Assembly (NCBI RefSeq): GCF_004768545.1
Contig: NZ_CP038639.1
Location: forward strand, 1-64,000
DNA: 64,000 bases
Reading direction: 5' to 3'
DNA from: Cupriavidus oxalaticus
Lineage (GTDB): Bacteria; Pseudomonadota; Gammaproteobacteria; Burkholderiales; Burkholderiaceae
Shown here piece after piece: positions 27,023-35,318 of the stretch; position 1 is the first letter of the stretch; each line of letters starts with the position of its first letter. The notes under the pieces were generated by a model, which saw only the letters and a program-made list of their open reading frames with translations, was not told where the DNA came from and did no database searches. The position numbers and the translations under genes are program-made.

Positions 27023-28049
27023 CTACATGAATCGAGAAAGGGACGCTGCTGTCGGTCGATGGATGATATCGCGCCGCAGTATTATTACCCAAAGCGCGCT
27101 GCTGGGGCTTAGCTTGATGCTTCCGGCTTACAGCAAGGCTGCGGGTGAGCCCTTTGCATCGAAGCCTTTTCAGGTCATCGTGCCGTATCCACCCGGCGGT
27201 TCAAACGATAGCTTAGCACGCCTGATCGCTCTTCAATTGGCGCGCAAGTTTCAGCAACCTGTACTCGTTGACAACAGGCCCGGCGCCGGAGGAGGTATTG
27301 GAATCAGGGTACTCGCCAAATCTGTGGCCGACGGCCATACGCTTGGTCTAGTTTCGTCATCGTTCGCCACGTCGGCTGCTGTAAGCGCCAAGCTGCCATT
27401 CGATCCGATCAAAGATTTCGAGCCCGTCGCAAGGATTACATCGAGTGCACTACTGGTTCTCGTGTCACCGCATCTGGGCGTGCGAGATCTGCAGGGTTTC
27501 ATCGCCCTCGCACGGCAGCGGCCAGGAATGCTCAGCTACGGGTCGTCTGGTGTTGGTAGTCTCAATCACTTCGCAGCGGAGTTGGTCATGGACGCTGCAG
27601 GTGTTCGGCTCGTGCACGTACCGTACCGCGGCATGGCTCCGGCAATGGCGGACCTGGCCGGTGGCCACCTGGACTTGGTGATAACCAGTGAGTCCTCCGC
27701 GCGCGCTTTTCTCAACAAGCGCAACGTTGTTGCGATTGCAACGACGTCGGCACAGCGCCTTCCCCACCTGAGCACTGTGCCCACTTGTCGAGAATCCGGT
27801 CTTTCAGAAATTGTGATCGACGCGTGGGCGGGCTTTCTTGCGCCAGCCGGGACGCCGGCGGACAAGCTGGCGCTCTTGAACGGTGCGATCAACGAAGCCA
27901 TGACCAGCCCGGAACTATCCAAGGCTTTAAAGCTTGAGGGGGCGTCAGCCTTTGAGCCGCTGACTGCAACTGAATTTAAGTCATTGGTACAAAGTGACAT
28001 AGCGCGCTGGCGCAAAATCGCAAGGGCAAAAAGAATTGAGGCTGACTGA
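27012..28049 (+). CDS. Bug-family periplasmic binding protein 2
   Basis: The product has 345 residues. The ATG at 27012 is nine bases after AAGGAGG and lies inside the end of the preceding gene. The export signal contains twin arginines (ISRRSIITQSALLGLSL), so Tat export is possible. The binding-protein core includes FQVIVPYPPGGSNDSLARL, VLVDNRPGAGGGIGI, LSYGSSGVGSLNHF and VHVPYRGMAPAM. Having two different Bug proteins in tandem suggests two related ligands or separate transport and sensing roles. Confidence 0.85.
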   Translation: MSTDYMNRERDAAVGRWMISRRSIITQSALLGLSLMLPAYSKAAGEPFASKPFQVIVPYPPGGSNDSLARLIALQLARKFQQPVLVDNRPGAGGGIGIRVLAKSVADGHTLGLVSSSFATSAAVSAKLPFDPIKDFEPVARITSSALLVLVSPHLGVRDLQGFIALARQRPGMLSYGSSGVGSLNHFAAELVMDAAGVRLVHVPYRGMAPAMADLAGGHLDLVITSESSARAFLNKRNVVAIATTSAQRLPHLSTVPTCRESGLSEIVIDAWAGFLAPAGTPADKLALLNGAINEAMTSPELSKALKLEGASAFEPLTATEFKSLVQSDIARWRKIARAKRIEAD

Positions 28050-28146
28050 TGCTCCGCCTCCAGCGGCGCCAGCGCGGTTGTCCGGTATAGCCTTTATGCG
28101 GGCCTATGCGCGTAGTGAAGATAGCGATGATGGGAGGAACGAAAAT

Positions 28147-28457
28147 GTGAGTTGTGAACCTGCGGTGCCTCCCCATCTCGGTTCTGTACCCGCGGATGAC
28201 CGCTTTCCATCTAAAGCAAATGGACGATTCATATTGGCCGAACAACAATGTCTCTGTGCACACTGTGCCTGTCTCAACTTGATCGCCCCGGCTATTTTCC
28301 GCCGCATTCTAAGTTGGTGAAGTCCGAGACGCTGCGTACTAAAAGCGGCGCAAATGCCTTCGCGTATTACTGCAAGCAATGCGGAGAGACGCTGCTGCTA
28401 ACAGCGGCCGACTGCGAGGCGCCAGACCGCTGGACTCGCCTGGCTGCGGCCGACTGA
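28147..28457 (+). pseudogene. Small zinc-ribbon protein gene, possibly frameshifted
   Basis: A GTG at 28147 lies nine bases after GGAGG and opens a 57-codon frame with CLCAHCACL. A second frame (ATG 28248 to 28457, 69 codons) overlaps it and reads SLCTLC, then ANAFAYYCKQCGETLLL, ending DRWTRLAAAD. Two CxxC pairs make a zinc ribbon in either reading, and one base shift near 28270 would join the good ribosome binding site to the good C-terminus. It may be one decayed gene or a genuine 69-residue protein. Confidence 0.35.
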
Positions 28458-28954
28458 ATTATGTCCGCCGCGTTGCTCGCGAGGTCCAAGAGCGCCTGAG
28501 GCCCCGCGAGCCAGCAGCCGCTCGCTTCCGGAACGCCCGCTACACACGCGTCAAACTGTTGATGCATGATGGCTTTGGCGTGTTGTGCGCCGCGCGCCGC
28601 CTTAACCAGGGGCGCTTTGCCTAGCCTGCCGGTACCACCGGCGCACAACCGACGCAGGCGCAGTTCGACGCCCCGGTGCTCGGCCTGCCCTGGCAGGGGT
28701 GATCGTGCTTTCGCTGCATGTATGGAGCCGACGCCTTTTGCAAGCTTCTTGTTCGTGATGTTGAAACGGTCTGCATGCATGTATCCGGCTTGCCCGGTGG
28801 GCGCTTGCCGACACGCGCGCCGGTCGGCGCCATGGAGCTGGTCGGGTAGCAGTAGCGCATTGCCACCATGGTGTGGCACCGAACAACTTGACAGAACGTT
28901 TCGCAGTTCGACGACGGGAGAAGTAGCTAGCCCACGCCGGATCGAATGGGGTGG
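28458..28954. other. Region without supported gene
   Basis: Several overlapping GC-rich frames exist on both strands but none carries a recognisable motif or ribosome binding site. This stretch follows the 3' side of the group II maturase fragment and may hold intron debris; no domain V hairpin was recognised. Confidence 0.4.
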
Positions 28955-29512
28955 TCAGTCCTCGGATTTTGACGGTCTCGTAATCGGGATCGTCATCGCG
29001 CGGAAGAGCCGAAATCCGCTGGTACCGCTGTCAGCCGAACCCTTCGTTGCAAAATCCCAGGACCGGTGTCCGTCAGCCTGGAAGTAGCTCCTCCTGACCC
29101 ACCGTGCTCCTTTATTGGGATGTCGACGCCTAGCCCACTTCCAGAGCAGATGCCAGATGTGCGAGTCTATAAATGAGAAGCTTGCTTTCGCCACGACGTG
29201 ACGGTGATACATGGCCCAGTCCCGGATGACCGGGTTCAGTTTCTGTATCAACGCCTCCTGCGTTACGCTCGCGTTGCCTTTGATGATCTCCCTGACCTTG
29301 GCGAGCAGCGATTTGACGCTTTTCGTCGCTGGTTTGGCCAGCAGCTTGCCAGCATATTTGCGCACGTTCTGACCAAGGAAATCGAAACCCTCCGCAATGT
29401 TCGTGATCCGAGTTTTCTCCTCCGAGAGTTCCAGCCTTCGGGCGGCCATAAACTGTCTGACCGCAGGAAGTACTTTGGATTCGAGCACCTCTTTCGATAT
29501 GCCGGTGTGCAA
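28955..29512 (-). pseudogene. Group II intron maturase, C-terminal fragment
   Basis: The 185 residues match the end of group II intron reverse transcriptase/maturase proteins. The last part of the reverse transcriptase (LSEEKTRITNIAEGFDFLGQ) precedes the maturase domain X (KSLLAKVREIIKGNASVTQ, LNPVIRDWAMYHRHVVAK, HLLWKWARRRHPNKGARWV). The catalytic YADD region and everything before it are missing, and the last ~20 residues look unrelated. It is a dead remnant of an intron. Confidence 0.8.
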
Positions 29513-29530
29513 AGCGCGGAAGCGTCACGC

Positions 29531-29552
29531 GACTGCCCCGATCGGGGCAGTC
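29531..29552. terminator. 22-bp perfect palindrome, possible terminator
   Basis: GACTGCCCCGA and its exact complement form an uninterrupted palindrome 26 bases past the stop of the leftward Bug gene at 29578. A GC-rich hairpin here could end that transcript, though no T-run follows. It also marks the edge of the intron fragment. Confidence 0.4.
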
Positions 29553-29577
29553 TGCAGCCGATCCCTAATTTCGGCGA

Positions 29578-30570
29578 TCAACCCAATTGGAGACCCGCCT
29601 CCTTCACCAGTTCCGAGTATCTCCGCTGCTCGCTGCTCAGGAAGCGCACGGCTTCCTCTCGCGAACTGACGCGAATGATCGAACCGAGCTTGGACATGGT
29701 CTCTTTGACAGCCGGCGTACCGTAGGCCTGAACGATGGCACTGTGAATTCGATCGGCTTGGGCCGGCGGCAGGCCCTTGGGCGCGATCATCGCGCTCCAA
29801 CCTTCGATCTGGAAATTTGGTATGCCCTGTTCCGCAAACGTTGGAAGGTCGGGCGCGGTGGGCGCCCGATTTAGACTGGCCACGCCGATGCCGCGCAGCG
29901 TTCCGTCGGCTATGTATTGCTGGACGGAAGGTAGTGCACTGACGCACCAGTCGATTTGCCCCCCAATCAGGTCGGAGATCATGGGCCCAACGCCCTTGTA
30001 AGGGATGTGGTTGGCCTTTGCCCCGACTTCCTTCAGGAATAGTGCACCGCCCAGGTGCAACTGCGTTCCATTACCGGACGACCCAAAATTCAACTTTCCG
30101 GGGCGTTCTTTCATCAAGGCTACAAGCTCCCGCGCGTTTTTCGCCGGGAGCTTGGGATTTCCCACGATGACGAGTGGCGCCGCGCCGATGATCGCGATGG
30201 GTGTGACATCGCGGACCGGATCGAATGGCACGGCCTTGTACAGGTTGGGAAAGATTACGAGGTTGACGGAAACCAGGGCGAGCGTTGTGCCATCGGGAGC
30301 GGCTTTTATCAGGGCCAACGTGCCGAGCAAACCACCCGCTCCTGGCACGTTCTCGATGACGACGGGAGAACCGAGCGCCCTTGCCAGCTCCGGCTGAACT
30401 GCACGGGCGCCAATGTCGACGCTCGAGGCGGGGGCCACCGGCAATATCAGCCGAACCGGAGTGGGGCCGGCCAATACCCGGTGATTCGCGATATCCAGCG
30501 CCAGCACCGGAGCTATAGCAATGGTGCGCATGGCGTTGCGGCGAGCGGCATTGTGGCTTTCTCTCATCAT
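29578..30570 (-). CDS. Bug-family periplasmic binding protein 3
   Basis: The product has 330 residues. The ATG at 30568-30570 follows GGAGAC, and the N-terminus is a signal sequence of unusual make-up (MRTIAIAPVLALDIANHRVL). The core has VRLILPVAPASSVDIGARAV, VVIENVPGAGGLLG, LNFGSSGNGTQLH and NHIPYKGVGPMI, all Bug-family marks. It is transcribed away from the LysR gene at 30858, the usual arrangement for a regulator and its target. The target ligand may be that of the AtuA-Hyu operon downstream of LysR. Confidence 0.85.
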   Translation of the reverse strand: MMRESHNAARRNAMRTIAIAPVLALDIANHRVLAGPTPVRLILPVAPASSVDIGARAVQPELARALGSPVVIENVPGAGGLLGTLALIKAAPDGTTLALVSVNLVIFPNLYKAVPFDPVRDVTPIAIIGAAPLVIVGNPKLPAKNARELVALMKERPGKLNFGSSGNGTQLHLGGALFLKEVGAKANHIPYKGVGPMISDLIGGQIDWCVSALPSVQQYIADGTLRGIGVASLNRAPTAPDLPTFAEQGIPNFQIEGWSAMIAPKGLPPAQADRIHSAIVQAYGTPAVKETMSKLGSIIRVSSREEAVRFLSSEQRRYSELVKEAGLQLG

Positions 30571-30857
30571 GTCTCCATCTTTATATGTCTTGTCAAGTTG
30601 CCGAGTATGGCGAGGCGATATTTCGGGTACAAATCTTTTTTTTCGATGCCCGCCTTCGGCTTCTTCGATGCCTGCTGTAGCCGAACACCCTCGTGTCGCC
30701 GCTCGATATTTGTGGGCAACGGGGCGCTGGTGGGCTAGAGCCTTCGTGTACTATCGGGCTACGCTGCTATCGGTAGTTCATGACGGGCCTGACACCCGTC
30801 CTCACCGGCGGGCAGCCAGTTCGGCCTGTACAGCAGTTTTCAGATTCTAGAAAGTCA

Positions 30858-31784
30858 ATGAGGCTCGAGGACCCACAATCGCTACGACTGTTCATTGCCG
30901 TTTGTGAAACCGGAAGTATCGCAACGGCTGCGGCACGAGAGGCCATCTCGCCGTCCGCCCTAAGCAAGCGGATATCCGACCTCGAGGAGTCGCTTGGCAC
31001 AGCGCTGCTGCATCGTGGCCAGCGCGGTGTCAGGCCCACAGCGGCGGGTGAGGCGCTTATCATTCATGCACGGAGCATCCTGGACGGGCTTCAGCGTATG
31101 CGCTATGAGGTGGGCGAGTACGGCGATGGCGTGCGCGGGCATGTTCGCGTACTGGCCGTCTCAACCTCCATAGTTGAGTTCTTGACGGAGGATCTGACTT
31201 CGTTTCTCGCCGCCTATCCTCACGTTCGGGTCAGTTTGGACGAACGGGTAACCGAAGACGTAGTGCAAGGCATCGAAAGCGGGATGGCAGACATCGGGAT
31301 TTGCCGCAAAGTGGCAGTGGCCGGGATTGATGTCTACCCCGGCGGCGCCGATCGCTATGCTGTCGTCGTCAGTGGACACCATCCACTTGCGTCCCGGACC
31401 AGTGTCAGGTTCGAGGAAACGCTTGCCTACGAACACGTCGGTCTACCGCAAAATGCCGCAATGCGCGTCATCGAAGATCGCGTCGCCAGCGAATTGGCGC
31501 GAGAGGTGCGGATGCGCTTTTTCGTTTCGAGCTTTGACGCCGCGCTGTGCGTGGTGAGTTCGGGCCTGGCACTGAGCATCTTGCCCGTGGAAGCCATCGA
31601 GCGATTCCGCTCAATCTACAATCTGCGCATCCTCGCGCTGACCGAACCGTGGGCCACGCAAGAGTTCATCGTGTGCGCGCGCGAGGCCGCGCTGCTCTCA
31701 CCGGCAGCGCGGCAATTGCTCAACCATCTCGTGGCGTGCAGAGCCGGTAGCCCAAGCAGCGGTAAAGGCTCTGCGACTAAGTAG
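30858..31784 (+). CDS. LysR-family regulator
   Basis: The product has 308 residues. The HTH is MRLEDPQSLRLFIAVCETGS, then SPSALSKRISDLEESLGTAL, and an effector-binding domain follows (GHVRVLAVSTSIVEFLTEDL, GMADIGICR). I start at ATG 30858, where the HTH begins; frames extend further up but add no motif. Genes on both sides, the divergent Bug gene and the AtuA-Hyu operon 100 bases downstream, are the obvious targets. Confidence 0.85.
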   Translation: MRLEDPQSLRLFIAVCETGSIATAAAREAISPSALSKRISDLEESLGTALLHRGQRGVRPTAAGEALIIHARSILDGLQRMRYEVGEYGDGVRGHVRVLAVSTSIVEFLTEDLTSFLAAYPHVRVSLDERVTEDVVQGIESGMADIGICRKVAVAGIDVYPGGADRYAVVVSGHHPLASRTSVRFEETLAYEHVGLPQNAAMRVIEDRVASELAREVRMRFFVSSFDAALCVVSSGLALSILPVEAIERFRSIYNLRILALTEPWATQEFIVCAREAALLSPAARQLLNHLVACRAGSPSSGKGSATK

Positions 31785-31885
31785 TCTGCCATCGCCGTTG
31801 ACGACGGCAACCATCCAAAAAGATCGCTTCAGGACTGTAGAGGGTGTCATCACAATGATGTGAGTTTCTTCACATCGACGTAGAG

Positions 31886-33307
31886 ATGACAACTTCTATG
31901 AATGTTTCGGGTAGCGTCAATGTACTGGTCCCTTGCGGCTCGCTGGGCGTTGGCGTACGGGCCGATGAAGTCCGATACGGAATCGCGCAGGGTGCCCACG
32001 TAATCGCAACCGATGCAGGCTCCACCGACAGCGGCGCGGCCTATCTCGCTCTGGGTATCTCCAAGAACACGCGCGAAGCCGTCATGGCGGACCTGACGGT
32101 ACTGATGTCCGCGCAGGCGGAGCGGAAAATCCCATTGCTGATCGGCACATCTGGCCAAGCGGGTGGCGATGCCGGTGTGGATTGGACCCGCGACATCGTG
32201 GTCGAGGTCGCGCGCAAGCTTGGAGTGAAGCCGCGCGTTGCCATGCTCTATTCTGAACAAAGCAAGGAGGAACTAAAGCGCAAACATGCGCAAGGCAAGA
32301 TTCGCCCATTGTCCCCCTCGCCGGAAATCGATGATGCGCTCATCGAATCCTGCGACCACATCGTTGCGGTAATGGGGCCGGAACCATACATTGCCGCCTT
32401 AAAGGATGGCGCGGATATTGTCGTGGGTGGACGGACATCCGACCCGGCTGTACTTGCAGCGCTCCCGTTGATGCTTGGGGCGCCTCCGGGCGTCGCTTGG
32501 CATGCGGGAAAGACTGGTGAGTGCGGTGCCCTCTGTTCGGCGGATCCGACCGCTGGATCGGGCGTTCTACTTCGCATCGATGGCGGCGGCTTCCAAGTTG
32601 AAGCGCTTTCGCCGAACAACCGCTGCACGCCAACCAGCGTGTCGGCGCACATGCTGTACGAGAACAGCAATCCGTTCAGTTTGGTCGAGCCGGGTGGGCA
32701 ACTGGATGTCCGCGAGGTGCAGTATGCATCGACCGACAACCGCACGGTACGGGTGTCGGGGTCAAAGTGGGAGCCGAAGCCCTACACCATGAAGCTAGAA
32801 GGCGCTGCCACGGGCAAGTTCCAGACCCTGATGCTGGTGGGCATTCTCGATCCCGAAGTATTGGCCGACGCCGACCGATTCCATGACAGCCTGCTCGCCA
32901 AACTGCACGAGCGGGTCGGGAAGGTTATTGGTAGTGCTGCGGGTGACTACCACCTCTCCCTTCGCATGTACGGCTGGAACGGTGTCTCGGGACAGCCAGG
33001 ATCCGGCGGCGGCCATTTGCCCATGGAGATCGGGATGATGTTTGTGGCAACGGCGAGTACCCAAGCGATGGCCACACGTATTGCGAAGGCCTGCAATCCC
33101 ATCTTCTTTCACTTTCCCGCAAAGACCGGCACTGAACTGCCGAGCTATGGGTTTCCGTTCTCGCCGGCGGAAGTCGAGCGCGGTCCCGTGTACGAGTTCC
33201 GCCTGAACCATGTGGTGGAAGTCGATGATCCGCTCGAACTGGTGCGCATCGGTTGGGTAGACCTGTCCCATGGAGCGTCGGTCCTGGAGGAGAGCCAACA
33301 TGACTAA
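31886..33307 (+). CDS. AtuA-family protein (DUF1446) 2
   Basis: The product has 473 residues and is a paralogue of the protein at 24296-25693. It shows ATDAGSTDSGAAYLALG, PLLIGTSGQAGGDAGVDWTR, VVGGRTSDPAVLAALP, GVAWHAGKTGECGAL and the ending VERGPVYEFRLNHVVEVDD. ATG 31886 is the first start after the LysR gene. It overlaps the DUF4387 gene by eight bases. It begins an operon of five to six genes (AtuA, DUF4387, HyuB, HyuA, dehydrogenase, transporter), most with overlapping or close ends. Its exact reaction is not known. Confidence 0.8.
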   Translation: MTTSMNVSGSVNVLVPCGSLGVGVRADEVRYGIAQGAHVIATDAGSTDSGAAYLALGISKNTREAVMADLTVLMSAQAERKIPLLIGTSGQAGGDAGVDWTRDIVVEVARKLGVKPRVAMLYSEQSKEELKRKHAQGKIRPLSPSPEIDDALIESCDHIVAVMGPEPYIAALKDGADIVVGGRTSDPAVLAALPLMLGAPPGVAWHAGKTGECGALCSADPTAGSGVLLRIDGGGFQVEALSPNNRCTPTSVSAHMLYENSNPFSLVEPGGQLDVREVQYASTDNRTVRVSGSKWEPKPYTMKLEGAATGKFQTLMLVGILDPEVLADADRFHDSLLAKLHERVGKVIGSAAGDYHLSLRMYGWNGVSGQPGSGGGHLPMEIGMMFVATASTQAMATRIAKACNPIFFHFPAKTGTELPSYGFPFSPAEVERGPVYEFRLNHVVEVDDPLELVRIGWVDLSHGASVLEESQHD

Positions 33308-33608
33308 GCTTCGCGATGTCACCAGAAACGTTCGCTCGAAAAACGCCGGCCCCTTTTGGGTGACGATCGATATCAGCTTCGACGGCTCCGAGAACTTCCG
33401 CGCCTATCACGAAAGCAGCGCGATCGGCGCGGCGGCGATCGGGGCGGCGTTTGGCGTCGATCCTGCACTGGTTAAGCATTTTCCCGTTCCAGATCTCAAC
33501 GTCCTGAAGATCTCGTATCCACGGCAGAGTCCTCAGGGCGGCATCGAGGAACGGGACATGCACTGCGGCCAGCAATATGCGCGGTTGCTCGAGGCGGACC
33601 TCGGATAG
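33300..33608 (+). CDS. DUF4387-type AtuA partner protein 2
   Basis: The product has 102 residues: MTKLRDVTRNVRSKNAGPFW, then VTIDISFDGSENFRAYHES, with the tail ERDMHCGQQYARLLEADLG. It has the same pattern as the protein at 25680-25985. The start ATG 33300 follows GGAGGAG within the end of the AtuA gene. Two independent AtuA-DUF4387 pairs within 9 kb argue that the pair is one functional unit. Confidence 0.75.
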   Translation: MTKLRDVTRNVRSKNAGPFWVTIDISFDGSENFRAYHESSAIGAAAIGAAFGVDPALVKHFPVPDLNVLKISYPRQSPQGGIEERDMHCGQQYARLLEADLG

Positions 33609-33650
33609 TGGAAGGTGGCGGCACGATAACAAGTAGCAAGGAGACAAGTA

Positions 33651-35318
33651 GTGGAAAGAAGTGCTATTGACCCGATCACGTTGGAGATCTGGTGGAGCAG
33701 AGTGGTGGCCATTGCCGACGAGGCTGCGACCACGCTGGTGCGCACCGCCTTCTCGACGATTATCCGGGAGTCGAATGACTACTGCGTGGTACTGCTGAAC
33801 GCTGTCGGTGAGACCATTGCAGAATGCCGGGCGGGTATTCCGGCATTTGCCGCAATCATGGGCGTCATGACGCGAAGTGTCCTGGCGAAGTATCCCGTCG
33901 GGACCTGGCAGCCTGGTGATTGCGTCATTACTAACAATCCGTGGATCGCGACCGGCCACTTGCCAGACGTCGCCATGGTGACTCCGATTTTCAGGGAGGA
34001 TGTGCTGGTTGGATTTTGCGCGACGGCCGCCCACGTTCCCGACATCGGTGGGACGCCCAATATGGGCGTCACTGAGCTGATTTCGGAGGGGGTGCTGGTC
34101 CCCCCGATTCGCATGTACCGGGCCGGCGAGCGCAACGACGACATGCTGAATCTCTTCCTCAGTAATGTCCGGCTGCCGGACCAGGTGCTGGGTGATCTCA
34201 ACGCCCAAATTGCCGCGCACGACGTCTGCCGGCGCCGCGCTCTCGAGTTCCTGAGCGACACCGGCAACGCCGACTTTACAGCGCTTTCGGCAGCCGTACA
34301 GGCCAAGGCGGAGAAAGTGATGCGCCTGGCCATCGCCGCGATTCCTGATGGTGTCTATCGTTCGGAAATGCGGGCCGACGGCGTGGAAGGGCAAGAGACG
34401 GTGATTGCGTGCGCCATTACCGTGGCTGGCGACTCGATGACGGTCGACTACTCGGGCAGTTCGCCCCAGGTTCAGCACGGCATCAATTGCACGATCAACT
34501 ACACCACGGCCTATACGATTTACCCGATCAAGATCCTGCTCGATCCGCAGACGCGTCGGAACCACGGCTCGTACGCACCGATCCAGGTGGTTGCCGAGCA
34601 CGGGTCGATTCTCAATGCGAAGTTCCCCGCGCCCGTGATGGCCCGGCATCTTACCGGCCACCTTTTGAGTTGTGCTGTATACCAGGCGCTCGCTGAGGCG
34701 CTGCCTGATCGGGTGATTGCGGACTCCGGAGGCTCTCCTGCCCTGCGGGTGCAATTCGCAGGCCGGGGACCGGACAAGGAGCCGTTTTCCCTGATTCTCT
34801 TCGCCAGCGCCGGCATGGGAGCGTCCGCACGAGCGGACGGCCTGTCGACCACGGCGTTCCCGTCGAACTCTGGCGGAGGCAGCATCGAGGCGTTGGAGGT
34901 CACAGCGCCGCTCCTCTTCAACAAGAAGGAATATCGCACTGATTCCGGGGGCGCAGGCCGCCACCGCGGCGGGCTGGGGCAAGACATCGAGGTGCAGAAC
35001 ATCGCGGGATCGCCGCTGCGTGTGGCATTGCTGGGAGACCGGGAGCGCAATCCCGCGCTGGGTGTATTGGGCGGCCGCCCAGGAGAGCTGTCGCGAGTCG
35101 TGTTCGATGATGGCACCAAGGCATCGTTGAAGTCCGTCCGGGCCCTTGCGGCGGATGGGCGCGTGACGTTGTCTTTCGCAGGAGGCGGCGGCTTCGGCTC
35201 GCCAGGTAAGCGAGCCACCGAAGCAATTGCTTCGGATATCACGAATGGATTTATTACGCCCGAGCGCGCGCTGGATGACTACGGCTTTCACCTCGGGGCG
35301 AGGACGGACGCGGAATGA
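33651..35318 (+). CDS. Hydantoinase B/oxoprolinase-type subunit
   Basis: The product has 555 residues of the HyuB family: PITLEIWWSRVVAIADEAAT, GDCVITNNPWIATGHLPD, VDYSGSSPQVQHGINCTINY, and GGAGRHRGGLGQDIEV near the C-terminus. GTG 33651 lies behind AAGGAG. The stop overlaps the HyuA start (ATGA), so equal amounts are made. HyuA/HyuB pairs use ATP to hydrolyse cyclic imides and lactams or, in acetophenone carboxylase and acetone carboxylase relatives, to carboxylate ketones. The AtuA partner and absence of a carbamoylase point away from a classical hydantoin pathway. Confidence 0.85.
   Translation: MERSAIDPITLEIWWSRVVAIADEAATTLVRTAFSTIIRESNDYCVVLLNAVGETIAECRAGIPAFAAIMGVMTRSVLAKYPVGTWQPGDCVITNNPWIATGHLPDVAMVTPIFREDVLVGFCATAAHVPDIGGTPNMGVTELISEGVLVPPIRMYRAGERNDDMLNLFLSNVRLPDQVLGDLNAQIAAHDVCRRRALEFLSDTGNADFTALSAAVQAKAEKVMRLAIAAIPDGVYRSEMRADGVEGQETVIACAITVAGDSMTVDYSGSSPQVQHGINCTINYTTAYTIYPIKILLDPQTRRNHGSYAPIQVVAEHGSILNAKFPAPVMARHLTGHLLSCAVYQALAEALPDRVIADSGGSPALRVQFAGRGPDKEPFSLILFASAGMGASARADGLSTTAFPSNSGGGSIEALEVTAPLLFNKKEYRTDSGGAGRHRGGLGQDIEVQNIAGSPLRVALLGDRERNPALGVLGGRPGELSRVVFDDGTKASLKSVRALAADGRVTLSFAGGGGFGSPGKRATEAIASDITNGFITPERALDDYGFHLGARTDAE

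Noticed and set aside
28367-28879. 170-codon minus-strand frame downstream of the Bug operon
   Set aside because: Its composition looks fairly protein-like but no motif, start site or partner supports it, and overlapping frames on the other strand are equally long.
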